Shown here one piece after another: positions 14,815 through 24,298 of a stretch of 38,805 nucleotides of DNA (within the stretch, counting starts at the first letter, position 1; every line of letters begins with the position of its first letter). The translations under genes and the position numbers were made by a program. Below the pieces are notes generated by a model that had not been told where the DNA came from, did no database searches, and saw only the letters and a list, made by a program, of their open reading frames with translations. The DNA comes from Sedimentisphaerales bacterium (GTDB taxonomy: Bacteria; Planctomycetota; Phycisphaerae; Sedimentisphaerales; SG8-4). Location: the NCBI GenBank assembly GCA_016932895.1, contig JAFGCA010000725.1, positions 1 to 38,805 of the forward strand, read 5' to 3'.

Positions 14815-15795
14815 ATGGGTACGTCTGGAGAAGTGAAACCGGTCCTCTGTATCGGCGACATGGTTGCCGATATTTTCGTCAGTCCCCTGGCGCAGCTTCC
14901 GCAGCCGGGCGAGTCGGTGCTGACCGACCGGATCGCTTTCTTTCCGGGCGGCAACGCCCTGAACGCGGCGGTTGCCCTGCGGCGTCTGGGAGACCCGGCC
15001 GCCATGGCCGGCAGCGTGGGGGACGATGCGCTGGGGACGCTGCTCCTGCATCAGTTGCAGGCAAAAGGCCTGGACGTGCGCGGCGTGTGCCGCGAGCCCG
15101 GAGGCACGACGGCAATCACGCTGATTCTCCGCGCCGAGGGTGAGGACCGACGTTTCGTCAGTGCCCTGGGCGTGGGCGCCGGCTTTCGCGGCGAGCACGT
15201 CTCGCCGGACCTGATCCCCGACGACGGCATCGTGCTGGTCGGAGGCTATCTCAAGTTGCCCGCCTGGGACGACGAGATTCTGACCCGTTTGCTGCGGCAG
15301 GCCCGGAGCCGAAACAGCACGGTCGTGCTCAATATCTGCATCGTGCAGAACAGCGGTGTAGATCCGAAGCGGTGCCTGCGCCTGCTCGAACACGTCGATG
15401 TGTTCGTACCCAACGAGGACGAAGCGCGGATCCTCACGGGCCAGACCGAGCCGGCCCGTCAGGCGCAGGTCTTGCGCCGGGCGGGGACCCGGCTGGTGGT
15501 GATTACACGCGGTCCTGAAGGTCTGTACGCTGACGATGGCGAGCGCACGGTGACGATGGATGCGTTCTTGGTGCCGATGGTGGACCCCTCGGGCTGCGGC
15601 GACTGCTTCACGGCCGGACTCCTGGCCGCTTTGCGCCGCGGCTGGGACACGGTGCCCATGCTCGAATTCGGCAGCGCCGTCGGGGCCCTCGGAGCGACGG
15701 CCCAGGGATGTACCAACGGTGTGCCCTCGTTTGCAGACGTCGAGCGCTTCGTACGGGAGAACGACTTGCGAATGTCCGTTCGCCCCGTGGCCTGA
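14815..15795 (+). CDS. PfkB-family sugar kinase
   Basis: A 326-residue ribokinase-like enzyme with TCTGGAGG before the ATG. PfkB signature 1 is FFPGGNALNAAVALRRLGD (43-60) and signature 2 is VDPSGCGDCFTAGLLAAL (256-273), where Asp263 is the catalytic base and GCGD forms the anion hole (the usual GAGD has Cys for Ala here). It would phosphorylate a sugar or sugar phosphate with ATP. It is the last gene of the operon that starts with E1 alpha and lies 27 bases after the cupin. With aldolase and isomerase beside it, phosphofructokinase- or tagatose-6-phosphate-kinase-like activity is an attractive guess. Confidence 0.9.
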   Translation: MGTSGEVKPVLCIGDMVADIFVSPLAQLPQPGESVLTDRIAFFPGGNALNAAVALRRLGDPAAMAGSVGDDALGTLLLHQLQAKGLDVRGVCREPGGTTAITLILRAEGEDRRFVSALGVGAGFRGEHVSPDLIPDDGIVLVGGYLKLPAWDDEILTRLLRQARSRNSTVVLNICIVQNSGVDPKRCLRLLEHVDVFVPNEDEARILTGQTEPARQAQVLRRAGTRLVVITRGPEGLYADDGERTVTMDAFLVPMVDPSGCGDCFTAGLLAALRRGWDTVPMLEFGSAVGALGATAQGCTNGVPSFADVERFVRENDLRMSVRPVA

Positions 15796-15822
15796 GGCGT
15801 CGGTGTGGCGGTACGCCGACAG

Positions 15823-15839
15823 CAGGCTTGAAAAGCCTG
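15823..15839. repeat. Short hairpin CAGGCTT-GAA-AAGCCTG
   Basis: A perfect seven-pair stem with a three-base loop lies 28 bases after the kinase stop. No T-run follows (TGGGGCC), so it is not a standard intrinsic terminator. The surrounding sequence is not coding (15796-15936) and includes a second weak dyad (GTCGG...CCGAC). It may end the operon or be a dispersed repeat. Confidence 0.45.
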
Positions 15840-15936
15840 TGGGGCCGCGATACGATGTGGACGCTTCGGATCTCTTGTGCGGCAAGTGACGTGTGCCGCC
15901 CCTACGCTGACAGGAATCTACACGGAGAAGCACGGA

Positions 15937-18003
15937 ATGAATCACTCTTGCTTTGAGCCCTTGAGAATCCTCACGTTGGCAATGGCGGTTTCTCTGTTCT
16001 CCGGCGTCACCCCGGCGGAGGCCGCCGAGCAGGGACGTGACGAGTTCACCAACTCTGTGGGCCTGAAAATGGTGCGCATCGAACCGGGCCGCTTTCTCAG
16101 GGGCAGCGACGAGGGCGACTTCGACGAGCGTCCGCCTAGCGAGGTGACGATATCCCGGGGATTCCACTTGGGCGCCACCGAGGTGACCAATGCCCAGTAC
16201 GAGCGTTTCGATGCCGGACATCGGCAGGTCCGGGGCAAGCAGGGATACTCCCGGGACGACGACGAGGCGGTGGTGTTCGTCTCCTGGGCCGATGCCGTGG
16301 CGTTCTGCGACTGGCTGAGCCAGAAAGAAGGTCGGTCCTATCGCCTGCCGACGGAGGCCGAGTGGGAATATGCCTGCCGGGCCGGCACGACCACGCGGTA
16401 CTCCACGGGCGACGAGTTGCCGGAGGTCTTTCAGAAGAACGCCAAGAACAGTTGGTTCCCCGGTCGCGGCGGCGATGAGGTCGTGTCGCTGCACGTCGGC
16501 AAGACTCCGCCCAACCCGTGGGGGCTGATGGACATGCATGGCAATGTGGAAGAGTGGTGCCTCGACTGGTACGGCCCGTACGCCGCCGGCGACTGCATCG
16601 ATCCCGTCGGCCGGGCTCAAGGCGACTTTCGCGTCACCCGGGGAGGCAGCCATTCCACCACGCTGGAATATCTCCGCTCGGCCAATCGCGCGGGAACGCT
16701 GCCGCAGGACAGAAGCTGGTTGATCGGCTTTCGGGTCGTCTGTGGCGCGATGCCGCCGACGAAGCCCCTGCCGGCCGAGCCTGCCGGACGCTGGGCCAGG
16801 GACGTCCGGCAGGACAACGCCGACTGGTCCAGCGGACCCGATCCGGACCAACCGTATTTCAAGGGCCCGATCCAGTACGTGAAGATTCCGCCCGGTTCGG
16901 ACGGCCCGCTCTACTCCCGGCACAACCATTGTCCGGCCCTGGTGGCTTGTCCCAACGGGGACTTGTTAGCCATCTGGTACACGTGTCGCAACGAGCCGGG
17001 GCGCGAGCTGGGCATTGCCGCCAGCCGGCTGCGGCGCGGCAGCGACCGGTGGGAGCCGGCCGATTCGTTCTGGAACGCGCCGGACCGGAACGACCATGCC
17101 TCGGCCCTGTACCTGCACGACGACGGGACGATCTATCACTTCAACGGCCTAGGTGCGGCCGGAACGTGGGGCGCGCTGGCCACGATCATGCGCAGCAGCG
17201 CGGACAACGGCGTCACCTGGTCCCGGGCGCGATTGATCATGCCCGAACACGGCCTGCACCACATGCCTATCGAGTCGGTATTCCGCACGCGGGAGGGACA
17301 CATCCTGGTCCCGTGCGACGCCGTGGCCGGCGGCAACGGCGGCTCGGCCGTGCTCATCAGCACCGATGGCGGCACAACGTGGACCGATCCGGGGCAGGGA
17401 CGCGAGCAGCCGAAATTCGCCGAAGGAGCCGGCGGCGCGTGGATCGCCGGCATTCACGCCGGTGTGGTGCAGCTTACGGATGGCCGGCTCATGGCCCTCG
17501 GCCGCGGTGATACCATCGACGGACGGATGCCCATGAGCCTCTCGGCCGACATGGGCCGGACGTGGACGTATCACGCCAGCCCGTTTCCGCGGATCGGCGG
17601 CGGGCAGCGACTCGTGCTGACTCGTTTGCGCGAGGGGCCGATCTTATTCGCCTCGTTTGCAGGGAAGATGGAATTCCGGGACGCGCAAGGAGGCACGTTC
17701 ACCGGCTCGGGTCTGTTTGCCGCCCTCAGCTACGACGAGGGTCGGACGTGGGACATCCGCCGGCTGATTACCGCCGGCGGGCCGCCGCGCATCGTCGATG
17801 GCGGCGGCAACACGGGCACCTTCACCATGAGCGATACGTCGGCCGAGCCCAAAGGCTACATGTCCATCCACCAGAGTCCCGACAACGTCATTCATCTGAT
17901 CAGCTCCAAGCAGTATTACGCTTTCAATCTGGCCTGGTTGCGGCAGGACCCAGCCGGACCGGCGGCGTCGGCCAAGGGGGCTGCAGGCGGGCCGCGAAAC
18001 TGA
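15937..18003 (+). CDS. Secreted SUMF1-domain / sialidase-like (BNR) fusion protein
   Basis: A 688-residue protein with a signal peptide (cleavage near AEAA-E, residues 27-31) and GGAGAAG before the ATG. Residues 39-270 are a formylglycine-generating-enzyme (SUMF1) fold: KMVRIEPGRFLRGSDE, RLPTEAEWEYACRAG, GLMDMHGNVEEWCLDW. The active-site cysteines of true FGE are missing: the GGS segment reads TRGGSHSTTLEYLRSANR (234-251), so it is not predicted to mature sulfatases. Residues about 310-670 are a six-bladed sialidase-like propeller with four Asp boxes, SADNGVTW (421-428), STDGGTTW (475-482), SADMGRTW (536-543) and SYDEGRTW (598-605). A carbohydrate-binding or glycosidase role outside the cytoplasm is likely; true sialidase activity is not shown. 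Confidence 0.87.
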   Translation: MNHSCFEPLRILTLAMAVSLFSGVTPAEAAEQGRDEFTNSVGLKMVRIEPGRFLRGSDEGDFDERPPSEVTISRGFHLGATEVTNAQYERFDAGHRQVRGKQGYSRDDDEAVVFVSWADAVAFCDWLSQKEGRSYRLPTEAEWEYACRAGTTTRYSTGDELPEVFQKNAKNSWFPGRGGDEVVSLHVGKTPPNPWGLMDMHGNVEEWCLDWYGPYAAGDCIDPVGRAQGDFRVTRGGSHSTTLEYLRSANRAGTLPQDRSWLIGFRVVCGAMPPTKPLPAEPAGRWARDVRQDNADWSSGPDPDQPYFKGPIQYVKIPPGSDGPLYSRHNHCPALVACPNGDLLAIWYTCRNEPGRELGIAASRLRRGSDRWEPADSFWNAPDRNDHASALYLHDDGTIYHFNGLGAAGTWGALATIMRSSADNGVTWSRARLIMPEHGLHHMPIESVFRTREGHILVPCDAVAGGNGGSAVLISTDGGTTWTDPGQGREQPKFAEGAGGAWIAGIHAGVVQLTDGRLMALGRGDTIDGRMPMSLSADMGRTWTYHASPFPRIGGGQRLVLTRLREGPILFASFAGKMEFRDAQGGTFTGSGLFAALSYDEGRTWDIRRLITAGGPPRIVDGGGNTGTFTMSDTSAEPKGYMSIHQSPDNVIHLISSKQYYAFNLAWLRQDPAGPAASAKGAAGGPRN

Positions 18004-18033
18004 ACGTATACTGGCGCGAAAAAAAGGACAAAG

Positions 18034-21000
18034 ATGATAAGAATCCTCGCAGTGACTGCGGTAGTTACACTGGCAGCTATCGCTCCTTCCGCCCGTAGCG
18101 TCGAGCCTGAGCGCATTCAGTACAACCACCCGGGTCTGGTGGTCGATTTGGGCGTGGGTCTGTGGGCCTGGCCGCTGCCGATGGACTACGACGGTGACGG
18201 GGACCTCGACCTGGTCGTTTCCTGTTCCGACAAGCCTTACAACGGTCTGTACTTTTTCGAAAATCCGGGCGGGGCGGCGCTGCCGGTCTTCAAGCCGGCG
18301 GTCCGCATCGATCGCGGGATGACCAACGTGCAGGTCTCGTACGTGGCGGGCCAACCGCGAGTGCTGGGACCGGCCGTGGAGTATCGGGACTTCCGCCGGA
18401 ACCGCTTCGGGAAGGCTGCCAAATTGCCTGTTCCCGCCAAGATCCGCGAGGGCCGGATTCGCGCCAACCAGTGGAAGTATTGCGACTACGACGGCGACGG
18501 CCGGCTGGACCTGATTGTCGGGGTCGGCGACTGGACGGACTACGGCTGGGACAACGCCTTCAACGCCGAGGGCAAATGGACTCGCGGACCTCTGCATGGG
18601 TACGTCTACTGGCTGCGAAACACGGGAGCCGGCGCGCAACCGGAATACGGCAAGCCCGTGCAGGTCACCGCCGGCAGCAAACCGGTCGATGTCTTCGGCA
18701 TGCCTTCGCCCAACTTCGCCGATTTCGACGGCGACGGCGATCTCGACCTGCTGTGCGGCGAGTTCGTCGACCGTTTCACCTACTTCGAGAACGTCGGGAC
18801 CCGCACCGAGCCGAAATACGCCGCGGGCCGATTTCTCACTCATAACGCCAAGCCGCTGACGATGGATCTGTGCATGATCGTTCCGGTGGCCGTCGACTGG
18901 GACGGGGACGGTGACGTGGACCTGGTGGTAGGTGAGGAGGACGGCCGGGTGTCTTTGCTGGAGAACACCGGTCGGATTGCCGACGGCGCGCCACAGTTTT
19001 TGCCCCAGCGGCAGTTTCGCCAGCAAGCCAAATACGTCAAGTTCGGCGCGCTGGTTACGCCGGTGAGCTGCGACTGGGACGGCGACGGGGACGAGGACCT
19101 GATCTGCGGCAATACGGCCGGATACATCGGCTTCATCGAAAACCTCGACGGAGGCGACCCGCCCCGATGGGCCGCGCCGCAGTACCTTACCGCCGGTGGC
19201 GAGGTCCTCCGCATTCAGGCCGGCTATAACGGCTCGATCCAGGGGCCTTGCGAAGCCAAGTGGGGCTATACCACGCTGAGCGTGGCCGACTGGGACCACG
19301 ACGGTTTGAGCGATCTGGTCGTCAACTCGATCTGGGGAAAGGTGCTGTGGTATCGCAATGTAGGCACTCGCACAGAGCCCGCCCTCGCACCGGCCCGACC
19401 GGTGGAGGTGCAGTGGCCGGGGCAGCCGCCGAAGCCGGCCTGGAACTGGTGGCAGCCCAAAGGCAACCAACTGGCGACCCAGTGGCGAACCACGCCGGTG
19501 GCGACCGACCTGACCGGTGATGGCCTGACCGACCTGGTGATGCTCGATCACGAGGGCTATCTGGCCCTGTTCGAGCGGGCCCCCCAAGGGTCTCGCACCG
19601 TGCTGCTTCCGCCCCGGCGTATCTTCAAGGACGAGAAGACCGGCGAGCCGCTTCGTCTCAACAGCGGCAGCGCCGGCCGTAGCGGGCGGCGCAAGCTCTG
19701 CCTGACCGATTGGGACGGTGACGGCCGATTGGACCTGATGCTCAACAGCGCCAATACCGATTTTTTCCGCAATGAGGCCGGGGAAAAAGGCGAGTATGTT
19801 TTCTCGAACAAGGGAGAGGTCACGCCGTGTCGTCTGGCCGGCCATACCACCAGCCCCACCATTGTCGACTGGGACCGAAACAAGATTCCCGACCTGGTGA
19901 TCGGTGCCGAGGACGGGTTTCTATATTACTTGAAGAACCCGCGTTCGTCCGGGAGACGCGCCTGGGTCGAACCGGCGGCGTTCGAGCCGGGGCCGGCCGT
20001 GACCGTAGAGGGACAGTTGTTCACCGTCGAGACGTTGAAGGAAGACGGCAAGGCGTATGGGAATCGTACCTACGTCTGGAAGAATGTCCCCCGACAACTC
20101 GACGGCTGGATGTTCACACAGACTCTGGGGGGCGAAAATCCTGATATCACCGTGACGCCTGCCGAGGCTGGCCCCGTCTATATCGCGACCAGCCAAAAGC
20201 AGTCCGGCATCGATACGGCCGGATGGAACAAGACGGAGCTGACATTCTATTACACCGATGGGGGAAGATCGGTCATGACCGTCTTGGCCCGGGATGCCGG
20301 GAAGGGCGAGGTGCTAACGGTGCCCCAGGGCAACTGGACCGGCGGAATTGTGCTGGCCCCAAAGATCGAGACACGCCTGACGAAGCCGCCCGGTGTGATC
20401 ATCGACCGAAGCGACGACTTCGCCCGCGTCTACTTTGGATGCCCCTCGATTGCGGTGCTTGACGACGGCACGTACGTCGCGTCCCACTCCTATTTCGGCC
20501 CGGGCACAACCAACGATCGCATGGTCGTCTTCGACTCCAAAGATCGCGGCCAAACGTGGAGGAAGTTGGCGGAAATCAAGGGACAGTGGTGGTCCACGCT
20601 CTTTGCGCATCGTGGGGCGCTGTACGTCATCGGCGCCAGCGCGCGATACGGCAACACGGTGATTCGCCGCTCCTTCGACGGCGGTCGGACCTGGACCGAG
20701 CCGAAGGACAAGGACTCCGGCCTGCTGCTGGACGACGGGGGCTATCACTGCGCTCCAGTGCCGGTCGTTTTGCACAACGGGCGGATCTGGCGCGCGATGG
20801 AAGACAACCGGGCCGGCGGCGGGTGGGGCAAGCACTTCCGGGCGTTCGTGATGTCGTCGCCGGCCGACGCCGACCTGCTCAAGGCCTCCAACTGGACCTG
20901 CACCAACCGGCTGCATTTCGATCCGCAGTGGCTGACGGTCGATGCCTCGCGGCCCGGCTGGCTGGAAGGCAACGTGGTGATCGCCCCCGATGGAGAAGTG

Positions 21001-21465
21001 CTCGATATCCTGCGGTTCAACGACGATCGCGGCGACCGGGCCTGTATCACGCACGTCTCGGCCGACGGAGCGAAACTGACGTACGATCCGCAGAAGGGGA
21101 TGATCGACTTGCCCGGTGGACGAAACAAGTTCACCATTCGCTTCGATCCGAAGACGAAGCGCTACTGGTCGCTTGTCAACAAGGAGACCAACCCGCCGGC
21201 CTATCGGAACATCCTCGCGCTGGCTTCGTCGGCGGACCTGCGTCGCTGGCAGGTGGAGTCGATCGTGTTGCACCATCCGGACTCGCGGAACCACGCGTGG
21301 CAGTATATTGACTGGCTCTTCGACGGCAACGATATGATCTTTGTCAGCCGCACCGCCTGGGACGGCTCGCACAGGGCTCACGACGCAAACTACTTCACGT
21401 TCCACCGCATCAAGGACTTCCGCAAGCGAACGATGAACCAACCGCCGCTGAACGAGGCGAGATAA
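18034..21465 (+). CDS. Large secreted FG-GAP (VCBS) repeat protein with C-terminal sialidase-like domain
   Basis: An 1143-residue exported protein; signal peptide MIRILAV...SARS, cleavage near residue 22. Nine FG-GAP calcium-loop motifs of the DxDGDGxxDL form start at residues 51, 151, 230, 288, 347, 419, 492, 559 and 612 (the last is degenerate, DWDRNKIPDL), enough for an integrin-type beta-propeller. A linker domain (about 650-780) leads to a second, sialidase-like propeller (about 790-1130) with Asp boxes SKDRGQTW (835-842) and SFDGGRTW (880-887). It starts 30 bases after the previous gene and is followed 10 bases later by an SSS symporter, so it is probably cotranscribed. Expected location is periplasm or surface; the role is probably glycan binding or cleavage. 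Confidence 0.88.
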   Translation: MIRILAVTAVVTLAAIAPSARSVEPERIQYNHPGLVVDLGVGLWAWPLPMDYDGDGDLDLVVSCSDKPYNGLYFFENPGGAALPVFKPAVRIDRGMTNVQVSYVAGQPRVLGPAVEYRDFRRNRFGKAAKLPVPAKIREGRIRANQWKYCDYDGDGRLDLIVGVGDWTDYGWDNAFNAEGKWTRGPLHGYVYWLRNTGAGAQPEYGKPVQVTAGSKPVDVFGMPSPNFADFDGDGDLDLLCGEFVDRFTYFENVGTRTEPKYAAGRFLTHNAKPLTMDLCMIVPVAVDWDGDGDVDLVVGEEDGRVSLLENTGRIADGAPQFLPQRQFRQQAKYVKFGALVTPVSCDWDGDGDEDLICGNTAGYIGFIENLDGGDPPRWAAPQYLTAGGEVLRIQAGYNGSIQGPCEAKWGYTTLSVADWDHDGLSDLVVNSIWGKVLWYRNVGTRTEPALAPARPVEVQWPGQPPKPAWNWWQPKGNQLATQWRTTPVATDLTGDGLTDLVMLDHEGYLALFERAPQGSRTVLLPPRRIFKDEKTGEPLRLNSGSAGRSGRRKLCLTDWDGDGRLDLMLNSANTDFFRNEAGEKGEYVFSNKGEVTPCRLAGHTTSPTIVDWDRNKIPDLVIGAEDGFLYYLKNPRSSGRRAWVEPAAFEPGPAVTVEGQLFTVETLKEDGKAYGNRTYVWKNVPRQLDGWMFTQTLGGENPDITVTPAEAGPVYIATSQKQSGIDTAGWNKTELTFYYTDGGRSVMTVLARDAGKGEVLTVPQGNWTGGIVLAPKIETRLTKPPGVIIDRSDDFARVYFGCPSIAVLDDGTYVASHSYFGPGTTNDRMVVFDSKDRGQTWRKLAEIKGQWWSTLFAHRGALYVIGASARYGNTVIRRSFDGGRTWTEPKDKDSGLLLDDGGYHCAPVPVVLHNGRIWRAMEDNRAGGGWGKHFRAFVMSSPADADLLKASNWTCTNRLHFDPQWLTVDASRPGWLEGNVVIAPDGEVLDILRFNDDRGDRACITHVSADGAKLTYDPQKGMIDLPGGRNKFTIRFDPKTKRYWSLVNKETNPPAYRNILALASSADLRRWQVESIVLHHPDSRNHAWQYIDWLFDGNDMIFVSRTAWDGSHRAHDANYFTFHRIKDFRKRTMNQPPLNEAR

Positions 21466-21474
21466 GGACGCTGC

Positions 21475-23106
21475 ATGGAGACGCATTTTACCGGGATTGA
21501 CTGGGCGGTCCTGGCGGTCTATTTCACCGCCACCATGGGCATCGGATTCTATTTCCACCGCAAGAGTCGCTCCACGGAAGGTTTCACCGCCGGCGGGCGG
21601 TCGTTGCCCGGCTGGGCGTGCGGGCTGTCCATTCTGGCGACGTACCTGAGCAGCATCAGCTTCCTGGCGCTGCCGGGCAAGGCGTATGCGGCCAACTGGA
21701 ATCCGTTCGTCTTCAGCCTGTCGCTGCCGATTACGATCTGGATCGCGGTGCGGTACTTTCTCCCGTACTATCGGCGGACCGGCGAAGTGTCCGCCTATGC
21801 GCATCTGGAACACCGTTTCGGTCCGTGGGCCCGGATGTACGCCAGCGTGTTCTACCTGCTGACCCAACTGGCCCGCATGGGGGCGGTCATGTACCTCATG
21901 GCCCTGCCGCTGAGCGTTCTGCTGGGCTGGGACATTCGCACGATCATTCTGATCACCGGAATCTCGGTGACGATCTACGCCTTCGTCGGCGGGATCGTCG
22001 CGGTGATCTGGGCCGACGCCATGCAGTCGATCGTGCTGATGGCCGGGGCCGGCGTCTGCGCCCTGGTCATGCTGCTGGGCATGCCCGAGGGGCCGGGACA
22101 GATCATCTCGATTGCGGCCGCCCACGACAAATTCAGCCTGGGCAGCTTCGGACTCTCGCTGGCCGAACCGACCTTCTGGGTCGTCCTGATCTACGGCGTC
22201 ACGATGAATCTCCAGAACTTCGGCATCGACCAGAGCTACGTTCAGCGGTACATCGCCTCCCGATCGGACCGCGAGGCTCGCAAGAGCGTCTGGCTCGGCG
22301 GTCTGCTCTACGTGCCGGTCTCGGCGGTGTTCTTCTTCATTGGAACGAGCCTGTTCGCCTATTACCAGGTGCACCCGGCCGCGCTGGACGAGGTTCGCAC
22401 GGCCGTGGCCGTCCAACACCTTCAATCGCAGGGGCTCGATCCTGACGCCGCCACGTACCAGGCCCAACTCGACACCGAACGGGATGGGCTGACCAATACC
22501 GACATTGGCGACAAGGTCTTCCCGCACTTCATCGGAGCGAAGCTGCCTGCCGGTGTGACGGGACTGCTGATTGCGGCCGTCTTCGCCGCCGCGATGTCCA
22601 CCGTCTCGACCAGTCTGAACTCCTCGGCCACGCTGATCATGCGGGACTACTATCAGCGTTACGTCAACCGTTCGGCCAGCGACCGCCAGTCGATGAAGGT
22701 CCTCTACGGGGCCACGATCGTCTGGGGGCTGGTGGGTACGGGCGTGGCGCTGCTGCTGGTGACCGTGACCAGCGCCCTGGATGCCTGGTGGACGCTGTCG
22801 GGCGTTTTTGGCGGCGGGATGTGCGGCCTGTTCCTGCTGGGCATGATATCGCGAAAGGCGGGCAACCCCGCCGCAGTCGCCGGTGTTTGTCTCGGCGTTG
22901 TGGTCATCTCCTGGATGACTCTCTCGCAGTACTTCGGCGGCCGATGGGCTGCGCTGCGCAGCCCCTTTCATGCCTTCATGATTCCCGTATTCGGCACCCT
23001 GACCATTCTCCTGGTCGGCCTGTTGCTCGGCCGACTGGCGGCCGCCCGCAAGGGCGCCGTCTCTTCGAGCCGCGTCGAAACCGACGGACGGGGTAGTGAT
23101 GACTGA
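21475..23106 (+). CDS. SSS-family sodium/solute symporter
   Basis: A 543-residue polytopic membrane protein of the sodium:solute symporter family (SglT/NanT-like side). It has the family pattern of about 13-14 hydrophobic segments, the N-terminal [24 protein letters not shown] region (TM1, sodium site), and [24 protein letters not shown], the typical TM8 signature with the sodium-coordinating Ser/Thr. The stop overlaps the start of anmK, so the cargo is probably anhydro-N-acetylmuramic acid or another amino sugar; sialic acids are also carried by this family and the two genes before encode sialidase-like proteins. The substrate is inference from context. Confidence 0.92.
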   Translation: METHFTGIDWAVLAVYFTATMGIGFYFHRKSRSTEGFTAGGRSLPGWACGLSILATYLSSISFLALPGKAYAANWNPFVFSLSLPITIWIAVRYFLPYYRRTGEVSAYAHLEHRFGPWARMYASVFYLLTQLARMGAVMYLMALPLSVLLGWDIRTIILITGISVTIYAFVGGIVAVIWADAMQSIVLMAGAGVCALVMLLGMPEGPGQIISIAAAHDKFSLGSFGLSLAEPTFWVVLIYGVTMNLQNFGIDQSYVQRYIASRSDREARKSVWLGGLLYVPVSAVFFFIGTSLFAYYQVHPAALDEVRTAVAVQHLQSQGLDPDAATYQAQLDTERDGLTNTDIGDKVFPHFIGAKLPAGVTGLLIAAVFAAAMSTVSTSLNSSATLIMRDYYQRYVNRSASDRQSMKVLYGATIVWGLVGTGVALLLVTVTSALDAWWTLSGVFGGGMCGLFLLGMISRKAGNPAAVAGVCLGVVVISWMTLSQYFGGRWAALRSPFHAFMIPVFGTLTILLVGLLLGRLAAARKGAVSSSRVETDGRGSDD

Positions 23107-24298
23107 CGTGATGGCAAAACTCAGGTCGAAGAAAACGCTGCGGGTGGCGGGCTTGATGTCCGGCACCTCGGCCGACGGGGTCGATGCGGTCGTGTTGGAC
23201 GTGCGCGACGGGGCCGTTGCCGTGCTGGCGTTTGACGTGTTTCCGTACCGGGCGGCGCTGCGCCGGGAGATTCTCGCTCTGTGCCGGCCCGAGTCGGCGC
23301 GGCTGGATCGCATTTGCCACATCAACCACGTCCTGGGCGAAGTCTTCGCCGACGCGGTCGTCAGATTGTGCCGCGACCGTGACATCGCCCTGCGGTCCGT
23401 CGATCTGATCGGCTCGCACGGCCAGACGATCTTCCATCAGCCCGAAGGCGGGCGCTATCGCGGCCGGACGGTGCGCTCGACCCTGCAAATCGGCGAGCCC
23501 TCCGTGATCGCCCAGCGGACCGGCGTAACCACGGTGGCCGACTTTCGCCCGCGTGACATGGCCGCCGGTGGGCAGGGCGCGCCGCTGGTGCCTTTTGCCG
23601 ACGGCGTGCTCTTTCGCGACCGCCGGCTCTGCCGCGCCGTGCAGAACATCGGCGGCATCGCCAATGTGACGTTCCTGCCGGTTTCGGGTGGCAGCGTCAA
23701 GGCCGGCGGCCTGGCCGACGTGATCGCCTTCGATACCGGGCCGGGCAATATGGTCATCGATGGCCTGATGCGACTGCTGACGCAGGGCAAACGTCACTAC
23801 GACCGGGCCGGGGCGATGGCGGCCAAGGGCTGCGTCGACGAAGCTCTTCTGAAAGAGATGCTGCGGCATTCGTTTCTGCGCCGCCGACCGCCCAAGTCGA
23901 CCGGGCGGGAAGAGTTCGGGCAGCAATACTGCGAGTGGCTTCATGAGGAGGCGCGGCAACGACGGTTGCCTCGCGCGGACGTGGTCGCGACGGCCACGGC
24001 GTTTACCGCCTCGAGCATCGCTCTCGCCTACCATCGGTTTCTCCCGCGCCTGCCGGACGAGATGATCCTGTCCGGCGGCGGCGCGCACAACGCTACGCTG
24101 GTGCGGATGTTGCAGCAAGAGCTCGCGGGAGTTAGAATCCGCTCGACCGACGAGTTCGGGATTGATGTGGATGCCCGGGAGGCGGTGGCGTTTGCCATTT
24201 TAGCCTGGGCCACCGTCAAGGGGATCCCCAACAATGTCCCGTCTGCCACGGGGGCGGACGGACCCGTGGTTCTGGGAAAGATTGTGCCGGCGCGATGA
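23099..24298 (+). CDS. anmK: Anhydro-N-acetylmuramic acid kinase
   Basis: A 399-residue AnmK. It converts 1,6-anhydro-MurNAc to MurNAc-6-phosphate using ATP and water. The family signature [14 protein letters not shown] is at 18-31, [13 protein letters not shown] at 212-224 (Asp212 is the expected catalytic base, equivalent to Asp182 of E. coli), and [10 protein letters not shown] near the C-terminus. The ATG at 23099 overlaps the symporter stop by eight bases, with GGGG upstream; a GTG at 23096 is the adjacent alternative. The murQ ATG overlaps its stop, so the pathway order import, kinase, etherase is written in the gene order. Confidence 0.95.
   Translation: MTDVMAKLRSKKTLRVAGLMSGTSADGVDAVVLDVRDGAVAVLAFDVFPYRAALRREILALCRPESARLDRICHINHVLGEVFADAVVRLCRDRDIALRSVDLIGSHGQTIFHQPEGGRYRGRTVRSTLQIGEPSVIAQRTGVTTVADFRPRDMAAGGQGAPLVPFADGVLFRDRRLCRAVQNIGGIANVTFLPVSGGSVKAGGLADVIAFDTGPGNMVIDGLMRLLTQGKRHYDRAGAMAAKGCVDEALLKEMLRHSFLRRRPPKSTGREEFGQQYCEWLHEEARQRRLPRADVVATATAFTASSIALAYHRFLPRLPDEMILSGGGAHNATLVRMLQQELAGVRIRSTDEFGIDVDAREAVAFAILAWATVKGIPNNVPSATGADGPVVLGKIVPAR

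Noticed and set aside
16051..16750. Active formylglycine-generating enzyme that could mature the two sulfatases
   Set aside because: The SUMF1 domain lacks the catalytic cysteine pair in the GGS segment, so only the fold is retained.
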